Assembly: GCF_009720745.1 (NCBI RefSeq)
Contig: NZ_WNKX01000022.1
Coordinates: 1-64,000, forward strand
DNA: 64,000 nucleotides
DNA from: Massilia eburnea
GTDB lineage: Bacteria; Pseudomonadota; Gammaproteobacteria; Burkholderiales; Burkholderiaceae_D
Direction: 5' to 3'
Positions 8,666 through 17,424 of this stretch are shown here, piece after piece. A program made the translations under genes and the position numbers. Numbering within the stretch: position 1 is the stretch's first letter; each line of letters starts with the position of its first letter. Below the pieces are notes generated by a model. It was not told the origin of the DNA and made no database searches. It was given only the letters and a program-made list of their open reading frames with translations.

Positions 8666-9673
8666 TCAGGCAGCCTGCTCAACACCAGGCGCTTGGTGGA
8701 ATAGGACGTTTGCCCAATCTGCGCCAGCGGCACGGGGAATGAACACCTCCGCCGAACGCTTCTCGCCGCGCACCCGCCTTTTTAAAAATTGGCGTGCCAG
8801 CACATACGAAGAGGCCTGCCCGTCAAACATGGAGTCCGCATCGTTGTCACCGTAGATGCGCAACCTACGGACCTCCTCCGGAATCCACATGCGTTCCAGG
8901 TTTCCCGCGCAGATCCCGATCCAGATGGACTGCCCGGTGCGCTTCAAGATGGCCAGACCAGTCTCAATGCCCTCGCAAACCGCGAGTTCGGCACCAGCTG
9001 CGGCCAACCTGATCGCGCCGCCTTCAACGCCTCCGCATAGCAATTTCTTGGCGTCCCTGCCGGAAAGCTTTCGTCCATCCTGCAGGTAGGTCCGGTGCAA
9101 CGATACGATCGCACCATGCCGGTCATGAACGCATGCGACCATTGCAGGAAAGCGGCCTACAAGCACCGGTTTCCCGGTTGCAGCATCGAGCTCGAAATAT
9201 CCGAGCGACGGGTGCGACCGCAACGCGTCGGGATATGACCCCATTCCCAAGCCTCGGTTACATAGATAACGGTCCACTTCGTCGCCATGCGTAATTGGCC
9301 TGGTTTCGGCAAGAATCTTTTGCATAAGCGATGAGGCATCCTTTTCCGAAGTTTTCCTGGGCGGCGGTGCCGGCTGCATGCATAAGGCGCGCTCCACACG
9401 ATGGAGTGCAGTCGCTGCGCTCCATCCGAAGTACCCCATGAGCAGCTTGAAGCCACCGCCAGCGCCGCAAGCCCGGCAGACATAGTTGCCATCGCCGAAC
9501 TTATCGGTGTATTGGAACCGGTCCGTACCACCGCAGCCAGCAAGCGGGCAAGGTTGGTTTTTCCGATTCAGCACGGCCTCCTCCACGCCGAGTGCGATCA
9601 GCAGGCTGGTCCACCGCCCGTAGGCATTGGAGCGCGCCAACCGAAAGCGTTCTTCCAACTGTTCCTTGGTCAT
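8666..9673 (-). CDS. Zinc-finger and TOPRIM primase-like protein
   Basis: A 335-residue protein with the layout of phage P4 alpha/TraC-type primases. The N-terminal zinc finger uses C42, C47, C66 and C69 (CPLAGC ... CRAC). A TOPRIM domain lies in the second half, with the glutamate in CEGIETGLA and the acidic DNDAD motif. It lacks the helicase domain of P4 alpha, as is usual for ICE-borne versions. It probably primes DNA synthesis during ICE replication or after transfer. It starts 15 bp after the 102-residue protein gene and is likely in one operon with it. Confidence 0.85.
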   Translation of the reverse strand: MTKEQLEERFRLARSNAYGRWTSLLIALGVEEAVLNRKNQPCPLAGCGGTDRFQYTDKFGDGNYVCRACGAGGGFKLLMGYFGWSAATALHRVERALCMQPAPPPRKTSEKDASSLMQKILAETRPITHGDEVDRYLCNRGLGMGSYPDALRSHPSLGYFELDAATGKPVLVGRFPAMVACVHDRHGAIVSLHRTYLQDGRKLSGRDAKKLLCGGVEGGAIRLAAAGAELAVCEGIETGLAILKRTGQSIWIGICAGNLERMWIPEEVRRLRIYGDNDADSMFDGQASSYVLARQFLKRRVRGEKRSAEVFIPRAAGADWANVLFHQAPGVEQAA

Positions 9674-9688
9674 ACATCCTCCGAACAG

Positions 9689-9997
9689 TCAGCCGGCCAA
9701 GCGCTGCGTGAACAGCATGCCGCTCTTGAGCGCGTGGCCCAGCAAGGCATCCATCATCAAACGACGCGGCAGATAGATCGCACGGCTTTCGTCGCACCGA
9801 TCGACACTGCGGATCACGAAACCACCTGATTCCAGTGCGATGTGGACTGGACGATCCTGGCTGCGGATATGGAACATCCGGCCCGCTTGGTTCGTCACAA
9901 TCTCGCTTTCCTTGACCAGGTATTCCAGCTCGCTCAAACCACGGACCTCGATAAAGCGTTGGTCCGAACGTAGAGCAATCGACAATTCTTCGAACAT
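9689..9997 (-). CDS. Small hypothetical ICE protein
   Basis: A 102-residue protein with no recognised family. It begins with an acidic helix and has alternating hydrophobic strands in the middle (a HIRSQDRPVHIALESGGFVI-type stretch), suggesting a small alpha/beta fold. GGAAAT precedes the ATG at 9997. It lies between the 171-residue protein and the primase gene, on the same strand, so it may belong to the ICE DNA-processing operon. Confidence 0.65.
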   Translation of the reverse strand: MFEELSIALRSDQRFIEVRGLSELEYLVKESEIVTNQAGRMFHIRSQDRPVHIALESGGFVIRSVDRCDESRAIYLPRRLMMDALLGHALKSGMLFTQRLAG

Positions 9998-10029
9998 GAT
10001 GATTTCCTTCCAAATGTCAGGTGCCGATT

Positions 10030-10052
10030 GATCAGGCGAGTCTCGCCTGATC
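10030..10052. repeat. Perfect 23-bp palindrome between two ICE genes
   Basis: Eleven-base arms GATCAGGCGAG and CTCGCCTGATC flank a single base. It lies 12 bp after the 171-residue gene and 33 bp before the 102-residue gene. No T-run follows on the minus strand, so it is more likely an operator, RNA processing hairpin or binding site than an intrinsic terminator. Confidence 0.5.
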
Positions 10053-10064
10053 GCGGCAAACGAT

Positions 10065-10580
10065 TCACGAGAACAGGTCATTGCGTTCGCTATGACGTTT
10101 GACCTCTTCGTTCAACCACTGAGGGTTCTTGGCGAGGCATTCGGCGACCCAGTTCGGGTTGGCCATGACCGCCTCTTGTACCCACTTCGGATAGCTGCTG
10201 ATCGTGGCTTCGAGCCAACGATGCAGCCTTACGCGCAGCCAGTCTCGTACTTCCTGCGGATCAAGCGATCCGATGAAGGGCAACTCTGACAACGGGCTAC
10301 CAGAGACAACGCGCAAGCAGTTAACAAACGAGAATGGTTTGGTATCGCGCTCGGGATCGGTGAAGACCCAACGGATGATTTCGAATTTTTCGGCCAACGG
10401 CGTGCCTGGATTACTGAGCAGCTTGACCTTTTGCAGCAGCCACCAGTGCAGATGAACGACATCCTCTTCCGAAAATTCGACGGGCGTGTCGTCATCCAGC
10501 AGTTGGTGCCAGGGATCGATGGCAGCGCGACGGCCAGCGGCCGAGTGCGTGCCACCTTCAATATGGGCGGACTGATTCAT
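10065..10580 (-). CDS. Hypothetical ICE protein
   Basis: A 171-residue protein of unknown function, rich in tryptophan. The second half contains three related short repeats around KWVQEAVMANP, NWVAECLAKNP and QWLNEEVKRH. The repeated pattern (x-W-V-x-E-x-x-x-x-N-P) suggests a small helical repeat array. The start at 10580 follows GGGAGACAATC. It is first in the run to the 102-residue protein and primase genes and is preceded by conserved leader copy B. Confidence 0.65.
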   Translation of the reverse strand: MNQSAHIEGGTHSAAGRRAAIDPWHQLLDDDTPVEFSEEDVVHLHWWLLQKVKLLSNPGTPLAEKFEIIRWVFTDPERDTKPFSFVNCLRVVSGSPLSELPFIGSLDPQEVRDWLRVRLHRWLEATISSYPKWVQEAVMANPNWVAECLAKNPQWLNEEVKRHSERNDLFS

Positions 10581-10672
10581 GATTGTCTCCCTGAGGAAAA
10601 GAAGAGCGAGACAATCATCCTCACGGGATGGTTGTCCCATGGGGATCGAGAGAAGGCCGGCGAATGCCGGCA
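10581..10672 (-). promoter_or_regulatory. Conserved ICE leader, copy B
   Basis: In transcription order it reads TGCCGGCATTCGCCGG, CCCCATGGGA, ATCCCGTGAGG, CTTCTTTTC and GGGAGACAATC before the ATG at 10580. Block order and spacing match leader A (89 versus 92 bases). In both, an in-frame reading gives a peptide starting MPxFAGLxS. Confidence 0.6.
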
Positions 10673-11015
10673 AATGGTTGGACTGGCTTGACTGCTACGG
10701 CCTGATGCCGTTCTGGACGGGCTGCCAGCTACCGTCAGGAAACCGGATAGGTGGAACTGGCTTCTAACTGCACGAGAAAACGTCTTCGGCGGAGCCAGCC
10801 CTATGCTGCGTGCATAGAACCCAATCTAGAAAACCGCCATTGCTTCGTCAACTAAAGTTCAACGAAAAAGCATGCTTTCCGAAGCTTGTGGACGAAATCA
10901 GTAACCCCACCGGCTATCCCCAATGAAAGCGCCCCAGGTACTAGCAGGTTTTCTGGTTGCAGCGGCATTTTCACGCGCGCACGATAGCCGTTACAAAGCG
11001 CGCATGGAGGCCATC
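10673..11015. other. Gene-free stretch between divergent ICE genes
   Basis: About 340 bases between leader B and the DUF1845 gene. I see no convincing coding region, repeat or RNA. It should contain the promoter for the rightward DUF1845 gene. Confidence 0.4.
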
Positions 11016-11702
11016 GTGAACTCACCCACCGAAGCAAGACTGACCATCAAGGCGGCCGATCACGGCGCTACCAATCGCAAACTGCTGGCGCGGCAGGCCG
11101 CGGCCGACCTGACGCGTATCGAATCCGCCAGCCGCAAGATCAGCATTCACCTATCCAGTCCCGAAGGCAAGCGCCTTTATCTTCGCTGCTTCGACATCAC
11201 GCAAATGAACCTGCACTTCATCGCAGTGTTCGCGCGCATGAAACTGCCCGGGGAAGACGTCGACAAGGTGGAACAGGAACTTCGCCAGCTATTCGACTCA
11301 CGACTCGCAAGGCTCAACCAATCGCTCGTAGACATGGAAGCGAAGTGCCAGGCGAACGGCATACTCAATTTGGCGACCTACGACGTTGAACCGATGCTCA
11401 TGGAAGCAAAGGTGTATTCGACATTGGGCCGCCTGCTACTCGAGATGATCGAGAAAGTGGACCAACTTATGCCGATGCTCGAGACACTATGCATTGACGA
11501 AGCCATCACATCGAGTCAACTCAATGTCGAGAAGTCAAGGATCAAGAAAAATGTGCGTGGCGCAGCGAGCGCAACGCGCATGCTTAGGATGGCACTCGAA
11601 AAGCGTATCACCGCATCAGACACTGTCCCGAGTCAACGTTTCGGAGACCTTTCATCTACCAAGCATGCAATCATAAGCTTGGGAGGCACGATCACAGCCT
11701 AG
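11016..11702 (+). CDS. DUF1845/AcaB-like ICE protein
   Basis: A protein of about 228 residues of the DUF1845 family (AcaB-like in IncC plasmids, where AcaB is a transcription activator). The family core is clear: TNRKLLARQAA, a YLRCFDITQMNLHFIAVF block, the TYDVEP segment and EKVDQLMPMLETL, followed by a basic helical tail. The start is uncertain: I chose GTG at 11016 because GGAGG lies five bases upstream, but ATGs at 10923 and 11004 are in frame. It is transcribed away from the preceding operon and toward the cargo. Confidence 0.78.
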   Translation: MNSPTEARLTIKAADHGATNRKLLARQAAADLTRIESASRKISIHLSSPEGKRLYLRCFDITQMNLHFIAVFARMKLPGEDVDKVEQELRQLFDSRLARLNQSLVDMEAKCQANGILNLATYDVEPMLMEAKVYSTLGRLLLEMIEKVDQLMPMLETLCIDEAITSSQLNVEKSRIKKNVRGAASATRMLRMALEKRITASDTVPSQRFGDLSSTKHAIISLGGTITA

Positions 11703-11811
11703 TAGCTGAATGCGAGGTCAATCGACAGCAAGCTGGCTCTAGTGAGGGCTCGCGCGAACGGCCACGCAAACCATATTCAGTGCCAGGATAAGCATGAAAG
11801 TTTGAGCCAGT

Positions 11812-13002
11812 TTATGCCGAAATTAATTCAACCAAACGCTCTAGTGCATCATGAATAGAGCTCAATGCCGTCTCGGCGTAGATCGCCGCTGCGGACAATT
11901 CATTTTGGGCCATTTTTTCGTCCGCCATCGTGAGGTTGGAATGACAGACAGCTCGCAACATTCGCATTCCATCTGGATCAACCCCCTCCAATACGGAAAA
12001 GACTTTATCGTCCATCAAAAAAATACTCATAAAGCCATGCAAATGATCCAAGCCAATCTTAATATCTTTCGGATGCTGCAAAGCAACCGGCCTCGGATTT
12101 CTTCGATATGAGCTTAGATAAAGATCATTATATCTTACAATAAGGTTAGAAATTACAGAATAAATGGCGACATCAAGTCCCGCTTTTGGTTTGTAAACCC
12201 AATGACACTGAACTACATCTTTCGCATTCTTCCAAGAAAATCGCGCAAAATACCCAGCAACAGGAATAATGACATTCTCTCGCTCGCCTTCAAATATCCA
12301 CTGATGCACCCGCAGTTTTCTAGTAAGAATTGAGACAAATCGGTCCCTAGAAATATCTAATAAAGATATAGTCTCCTTAGCCTGTGACAGATCAACATAT
12401 ATGGGATCACCGTGAAAACCTGGGTAAACAACAATACGAGAGCCTGAATCTTCAGCTACGTTCGAAGACGAACGGTGCCCCAACACGGCATTCAACTTGT
12501 CATCGACATATGCATTTGCAAATCTAAATGCGCTCTCAATGGACTGGGTTCTCAGATAATGTTCATAGAAATGTCCAACGAAATCTATAGTTGCCTCATC
12601 ATCAGCATCTCCAGTTATCGAAATCACATAAGGCGCGGCGGACAATAATGACAGCGCCATGTCTGAAGAAAAACAACTCATCAGAACAACAGCGCATAAT
12701 GTTTTCTGAGTGCTATTTATCAACTTAGCAAGATGATCCGCACTGACCAGATTGCTTGAATCAGCATTAGTATCGAAATATAAGCCGCTGGAACCTCCGT
12801 GTCCGGAAAAATGAATGACATCATACTGCCTGTCAGCAATAGTGCGTGCAAGATCCTGCAGTGTGGCTGCATGCTTGCGATCAACTGAAACGACCTGTTC
12901 TTTGCCAAGATTGATTACCTCTTCAATTCGGCGATGTTCTCGATCAATGCGCAGCCTCTCAAGATCAGCCGGGCTGCTATAAACAATTAGAATAGATTTC
13001 AT
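11812..13002 (-). CDS. CHAT-domain cysteine protease
   Basis: A 396-residue protein with an N-terminal CHAT (caspase-like clan CD) protease domain: the catalytic histidine H68 in HFSGHGG and cysteine C110 in VLMSCFSSD, both following hydrophobic strands. The C-terminal half (about 210-396) is unrecognised; it has strands near 225-300 and a helical tail. There is no signal peptide or membrane segment. CHAT proteases act in bacterial immunity (for example with type III-E CRISPR effectors), so a defence role is plausible but inferred. The gene is visibly more AT-rich than the ICE backbone, lies last in the cargo and is separated by a 424-bp gap from the upstream operon. Confidence 0.82.
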   Translation of the reverse strand: MKSILIVYSSPADLERLRIDREHRRIEEVINLGKEQVVSVDRKHAATLQDLARTIADRQYDVIHFSGHGGSSGLYFDTNADSSNLVSADHLAKLINSTQKTLCAVVLMSCFSSDMALSLLSAAPYVISITGDADDEATIDFVGHFYEHYLRTQSIESAFRFANAYVDDKLNAVLGHRSSSNVAEDSGSRIVVYPGFHGDPIYVDLSQAKETISLLDISRDRFVSILTRKLRVHQWIFEGERENVIIPVAGYFARFSWKNAKDVVQCHWVYKPKAGLDVAIYSVISNLIVRYNDLYLSSYRRNPRPVALQHPKDIKIGLDHLHGFMSIFLMDDKVFSVLEGVDPDGMRMLRAVCHSNLTMADEKMAQNELSAAAIYAETALSSIHDALERLVELISA

Positions 13003-13426
13003 ATAATTATTGGGAGTGAATCAACCTCGGCACCATTGGTCCAACGATAGATTATATCAGTTAAGATCCGGCATAAAATCCTTCGACATTGGATAAACTT
13101 GCATAATAGTTTCCTCAGTCAGGTAGTTGACGGGTGACCTTTGGCTAGATTATTGAAGACCATTAAACTTCCATCCAGCGTAGCACCTCGCCTTGGCGCC
13201 TTGGACGGAAACTCAATTGACCTGACTCGATCAGGACGATTAATCTGCTCAACTCAAAAGAATGTCGATCATCGCTGCAGCCGCAGGAAAGTCATGCTGA
13301 GGAACTGCGACTTGATCAAGCAAACCAGTTGCTCACATGATTCTGCACGAGCCCTACCGCCGCAACGCATATTCATGTAATTGCCAACACGGAGGAGTGT
13401 CCCCCCTACGCTGAGATCGCGACACG
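13003..13426. other. Gap between CHAT gene and caspase/MBL operon
   Basis: This 424-bp stretch has no convincing gene. Short frames exist on the plus strand near 13141-13380 but lack a ribosome binding site and coding character. It probably contains the CHAT gene promoter (minus strand). Confidence 0.4.
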
Positions 13427-14500
13427 TTATTTCAAAATTACAGAAACACCATCCTCGCGAACGCCATAGCGAGTCTTGTACTTCCACTCATCACGTAAAT
13501 GGTCGGAGTCCCACATCTTGTTAAAATCAGAGCGGCAATTAAATACTAGTTCCACTCCCTCGGGGCTATGCTTGACTACTCTTGCTACAGCCTCCCTATC
13601 CGGATGCTTAAAATAGGCGCCATTTGAAGAAAAGACTGCAGTCTTGCATTTAACCGCTTCTAACAACTCTTGAGAAACGTTGTGCTTACTTCCGTGATGT
13701 GGCAACTTGAGCACGTCAATTTCGATGCCCAGTTTCCCATACTTCTTCTGAATTGCGTTTATGAGGACCGTGGGATGCGCATCCGCTCCAAGTAGAATGC
13801 TCTTTCCGTCAAATTCGACTATGAATGCGATGGATGAACCGTTTGGCACCTCCGTGTCCTCTTCGAAAGCCTCGTCGGCCAAAGCGTCAACATCAAATCC
13901 GAAGGTCTCGAAACCTTCTGGTATGGGCTGTGGTGCGACCTGATCCAAGTTGGGCAATAATCCTGCCTTTTCAATTTCCCTATCCCAGCGACCAATCATC
14001 GCCCGAAGCTTTTCCCATGATGGAGAAAGAATCGTCAGCTTTGCATCACCCGGGAGCTTTATCTCTTTCGGCGTACCATCCTCACTCAGTGAAATTTGGG
14101 AAGCCGCATACAAGCTGTTCCAGGGCAGGTTATGCTCTAAGAGCGCGTCAGTTACTCTCTCCCCTTGCACGGCACCAAAGTGCTCCAGCACATCAGCCGG
14201 CTCGAGGTGGCGTCGCCCATTGAACCAAATTTCCTTAAACATCCCGCCGTACTTTGGGTCCTCCAGCACTGAGATCGCCCCACCTATATGGTCAGCATCG
14301 ACGTGTGTGATAACTAAGAGTTCATTCGAGCCTGGTTCATTTCGGACTATATCTAATGCCTCTTTAACGCGCTTGGCAGTCCCAATGGTTCCGCAGTCCA
14401 CTACGATCCTATGAGGATTAGCCTCCAGCCCGTACTCCAGCCAAAGGCAGTCTCCATGGCCAGCATAGAGAGAATGCATGCGGAAGATCTTCTTAGACAT
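13427..14500 (-). CDS. ComEC-type MBL-fold metallohydrolase
   Basis: A 357-residue protein with a metallo-beta-lactamase fold like that of the ComEC/Rec2 C-terminal domain, many of which are nucleases. The metal-binding THVDADH motif has H66, D68, D70 and H71, and a later LPHHGSKHN block supplies another histidine. An acidic insertion around residues 180-205 (DVDALADEAFEEDTEV) separates parts of the fold. There is no membrane segment. The start at 14500 has GGAGA six bases upstream and overlaps the preceding gene's stop by eight bases, which implies coupling. It is a candidate toxic effector controlled by the caspase; this is inference. Confidence 0.82.
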   Translation of the reverse strand: MSKKIFRMHSLYAGHGDCLWLEYGLEANPHRIVVDCGTIGTAKRVKEALDIVRNEPGSNELLVITHVDADHIGGAISVLEDPKYGGMFKEIWFNGRRHLEPADVLEHFGAVQGERVTDALLEHNLPWNSLYAASQISLSEDGTPKEIKLPGDAKLTILSPSWEKLRAMIGRWDREIEKAGLLPNLDQVAPQPIPEGFETFGFDVDALADEAFEEDTEVPNGSSIAFIVEFDGKSILLGADAHPTVLINAIQKKYGKLGIEIDVLKLPHHGSKHNVSQELLEAVKCKTAVFSSNGAYFKHPDREAVARVVKHSPEGVELVFNCRSDFNKMWDSDHLRDEWKYKTRYGVREDGVSVILK

Positions 14501-16043
14501 CGTCATTCTCCAAGTGGAAAACGCAGAATGGTTCAAGCGGATTAACTCGACGTCGCAGGGCGGTAACCAGTTTGTCGGCCCGTCGCATCTTCGCGAGCAC
14601 GTCTTTGGGCAGATCGGATTCAAGCAATATGCCAATGTTCGATGCGGTAAGACCAAGTCCCATGCGAAACATTGGCGGGCCCATTTCCAGCGAGCTCTCG
14701 ATTAGACTCGCGGCCTTCAAAAGTCGTTCCGACAAGTCGTCTGGAAAATAACTATCGAAATTTCCGCGCTTTTCCCCATAAACGTCACTGCGCTGCAAGA
14801 GAAGCGTCGCGTGCAAAATTCTGCCGTCGGGCACATAGTCAAAATATGCCCCTAGATTCCCAATCCAATAGTGCCAGGGGACTCGAATCGCATTGGGAGG
14901 GGCATTGAGGAGAGCATATCCAGCAGCGGCAGCTGCAACCGGGTCGTCTGCTTTTGCGTACAAGAGTTCCTCCGCACTGTCCAAAACCCGAACCGCCGCA
15001 CGCAAGTCGTTTTGCCGAAGAAACTGCAACAGAGAGTTATAAGCTGGGTTCTCGACCTCAATGGTAATGGAAGGAACCTGTTCCCCTAGTTGGGGAGGTG
15101 CAATTGCAATGCGTACGCTTCTTGCACCAAAGCCCGCCGGAACCGAAACGAGAGTTCGGCCTCCGTCCTGTTCGCCATCAACAACTGCAAACCTGCGTCC
15201 AAAATGTCGATCAAAGGTCCCTCTTTCGAGCTCAACAATCAATTCATTATTTTGGACAAGCGCAGCCACTCGCTTGGTCGGGCTTATTAGAAACACCGCC
15301 CCGAAGTAACGCTTAATCGAGATCCCTTCAATAAATGCCGGCCACTTAGCGTATTCGGACTGCACGATATCAACCGAATAACCCTCTACCCGCGGAACAT
15401 TTGATGCCAATGCAATTGCGGGTTGTGCTCGCCTTTCCTCTCCTGTACGAGATGGCGCAATCACAATTGGAGCACCGATCGTGCCGCGAGAAACCGGCTT
15501 TCTCCGTGCACCGTTCCCCTCAGTAGCGCCGCCACGCATCTTGGTACTGCGAGTCGAACTCGGAGAGGACGGAGGCGGTTTTGGCACAGGTAAGGCGAGT
15601 TCGCCTGCAGAGGTATCGCTTTGGCCGATTGTGCTCCAATGCTGAAAGACTTTCGCATCCTCGGCTAGATACTCGAGTTTAGGGAATAAATTGTGCGGGT
15701 AGTCGCCAGTACTTGCTCCTAATCCTGAGGACTCGTCGATTGTGGACAATGTAGTTCCAACTAAAGGCTCATCGCTTAATTTGATAGAAATCAAGTGATG
15801 TTGAGCGCCCACAGGCACCTCAAAAAGCTCTTGGACCTGCTCACCACTTGGAAACTTCGCTTTGACCCAGTAAGTACCCTCAGCCAGCTCCTCACGGATC
15901 GTACTATCGTGATCAGGACCATACGGTAAGTCGAATCGCACGATATTGAATGCTTGACGTGCGTACGCTGGCCAGACGCTTACAAGCGCGACTCCAGGTC
16001 GACGGCTACGCGTTTCACGGATCGAAATCGTTACTTTTGTCAT
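14493..16043 (-). CDS. Unknown caspase-linked protein with disordered linker
   Basis: A 516-residue protein of no recognised family. Residues 1-90 look like a beta-sandwich (alternating strands with an EGTYWVKAKFPSGE turn). Residues about 150-210 form a proline/serine-rich then arginine-rich linker that is probably disordered. Residues about 220-345 are strand-rich and 345-516 helical, with no membrane segment or obvious catalytic motif. It overlaps the caspase gene upstream by four bases and the MBL gene downstream by eight, so the three proteins are made together. I infer a sensor, scaffold or protease substrate, with the linker as a possible cleavage region. Confidence 0.72.
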   Translation of the reverse strand: MTKVTISIRETRSRRPGVALVSVWPAYARQAFNIVRFDLPYGPDHDSTIREELAEGTYWVKAKFPSGEQVQELFEVPVGAQHHLISIKLSDEPLVGTTLSTIDESSGLGASTGDYPHNLFPKLEYLAEDAKVFQHWSTIGQSDTSAGELALPVPKPPPSSPSSTRSTKMRGGATEGNGARRKPVSRGTIGAPIVIAPSRTGEERRAQPAIALASNVPRVEGYSVDIVQSEYAKWPAFIEGISIKRYFGAVFLISPTKRVAALVQNNELIVELERGTFDRHFGRRFAVVDGEQDGGRTLVSVPAGFGARSVRIAIAPPQLGEQVPSITIEVENPAYNSLLQFLRQNDLRAAVRVLDSAEELLYAKADDPVAAAAAGYALLNAPPNAIRVPWHYWIGNLGAYFDYVPDGRILHATLLLQRSDVYGEKRGNFDSYFPDDLSERLLKAASLIESSLEMGPPMFRMGLGLTASNIGILLESDLPKDVLAKMRRADKLVTALRRRVNPLEPFCVFHLENDDV

Positions 16044-17176
16044 GGATTCGCGTCGAATGAGACAATCGCGTAAGGCGGATGAGGAGTAGCTTTCTTAGAC
16101 TTCTTACCAATGTCCTCAAAGTCAGCCTCAAAAGAGTACAAATCCATACCTAGGTCCAAGTGCCAAGGATCTGCCGCACCAACGGGCCGTGATTCCCCGG
16201 AGCTGCAGGCGAAAGCAGCAAAGCGAGTCCGCTCCCTTGGTTTGCAAAGTACAGCAACGGGCACTGTCGGGTCACCAGGCAATGAGTGGATCTTTATGTT
16301 TTTTGCCATTCTATCCAATGTTGCGTATTGTTCGGGCGGCGCACCGGGCATCCGCTGAATAATAAAATTGATGCCCAACCTCAGAAACTCCGGCGCGATC
16401 ACCCACGAACCGTCGACTTCATCTTGAAGCGCTCCTGCGCCTTTCATAGCATGAAGCATTGCGCTAGTGAAAACACTAGGCTTTCCTGGTATTCCATACG
16501 CGAGCGCACCAAGCTTGGATGCCCATAAAGCGGCCTGCTCAACGACATCAAGGCGAGCCAATGCAGCTCCATTGATAATTGGCTGGCCGCGCGCTTCCCC
16601 GTACTTCTTGAAAGCAGAATTCTTAAACGAACGGCAGGCGTCTAAGAAGAACAATTGCTGCGTTGCCTTCTTTCCACGCGTGCCATCCATCATAGCGACG
16701 ATATCTATAGCCCCTGTATTAAATGGATCGTCTGCATCATCGCCGAAGTTCTCAAGGAGTAGTGAATGCACCTCTCCATTGCTCAGACCATGCCCACAGA
16801 AATAGAACATAAGCACGCTGTTAGGGGATGTATCTCCGCGCGCAGCCCACTCTTTGACAGTACGCCTAACGTTAGCCATAGTGGGAGGAGCGACTTCAAC
16901 ATGTGCCCCATTCCAGTCAGTAAAGTTACCACCTGGTGAGCTTAAGACTTCAATGCTCTTAAGCGGCGCAGAATGAGGCTTAAACTCACTTTTGAGCCAG
17001 TCTACCAACGCTTCGCCCGATGGCACCGGCGAGGCCAACTGGCCCAACTCGCCGTGCTCAGGCAAACGTTGATCCGCATCACCGTCCTTCAGGAAGGGAT
17101 AGCGGCCGACTGCAATCACAAGAACATGTACTGCCGGCTCAGCGTCAATTTGTGCCGGATCAGTCAATAGAGTCAT
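16040..17176 (-). CDS. Caspase-like protease (peptidase C14), module 1
   Basis: A 378-residue clan CD cysteine protease. The catalytic dyad is visible as H129 in MFYFCGHGLS and C181 in FFLDACRSF, each at the end of a hydrophobic strand as in caspases and metacaspases. The N-terminus begins with the usual strand (VHVLVIAVG) and a long insert near 35-95. The C-terminal 100 residues are unassigned. The start at 17176 follows AGGAT; an ATG at 17212 is less likely. It is the first gene of the tightly coupled caspase, 516-residue protein and MBL operon. Confidence 0.85.
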   Translation of the reverse strand: MTLLTDPAQIDAEPAVHVLVIAVGRYPFLKDGDADQRLPEHGELGQLASPVPSGEALVDWLKSEFKPHSAPLKSIEVLSSPGGNFTDWNGAHVEVAPPTMANVRRTVKEWAARGDTSPNSVLMFYFCGHGLSNGEVHSLLLENFGDDADDPFNTGAIDIVAMMDGTRGKKATQQLFFLDACRSFKNSAFKKYGEARGQPIINGAALARLDVVEQAALWASKLGALAYGIPGKPSVFTSAMLHAMKGAGALQDEVDGSWVIAPEFLRLGINFIIQRMPGAPPEQYATLDRMAKNIKIHSLPGDPTVPVAVLCKPRERTRFAAFACSSGESRPVGAADPWHLDLGMDLYSFEADFEDIGKKSKKATPHPPYAIVSFDANP

Positions 17177-17424
17177 CTCGATCCTAATTATTTTCTTTGA
17201 AAACACTACCACATCGGCAGCCCGAGAAAGTCACCAACTCTCACGCAGCCTAAACAATTCAAGCGGAGATTGGCCAATACCGGTTAGCTAATCTTATTCA
17301 CCGACCGCCTGCCGGGCGCAACCTAATCGTCTCTTGGCGCCGATTATGAATCTTGAATCTCATGTTTAGGATGCGCTAGCGTTGAATATAAAAAACTACG
17401 GAGCCAGCAGAATCGAACGTCGGC

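Noticed and set aside
11812..13002. Type III-E CRISPR-associated CHAT (Craspase)
   Set aside because: No CRISPR array, Cas7-11 fusion or TPR-CHAT layout is present.
13141..13380. 79-codon plus-strand frame in the CHAT-MBL gap
   Set aside because: No ribosome site, no recognisable features, and convergent to nothing functional.
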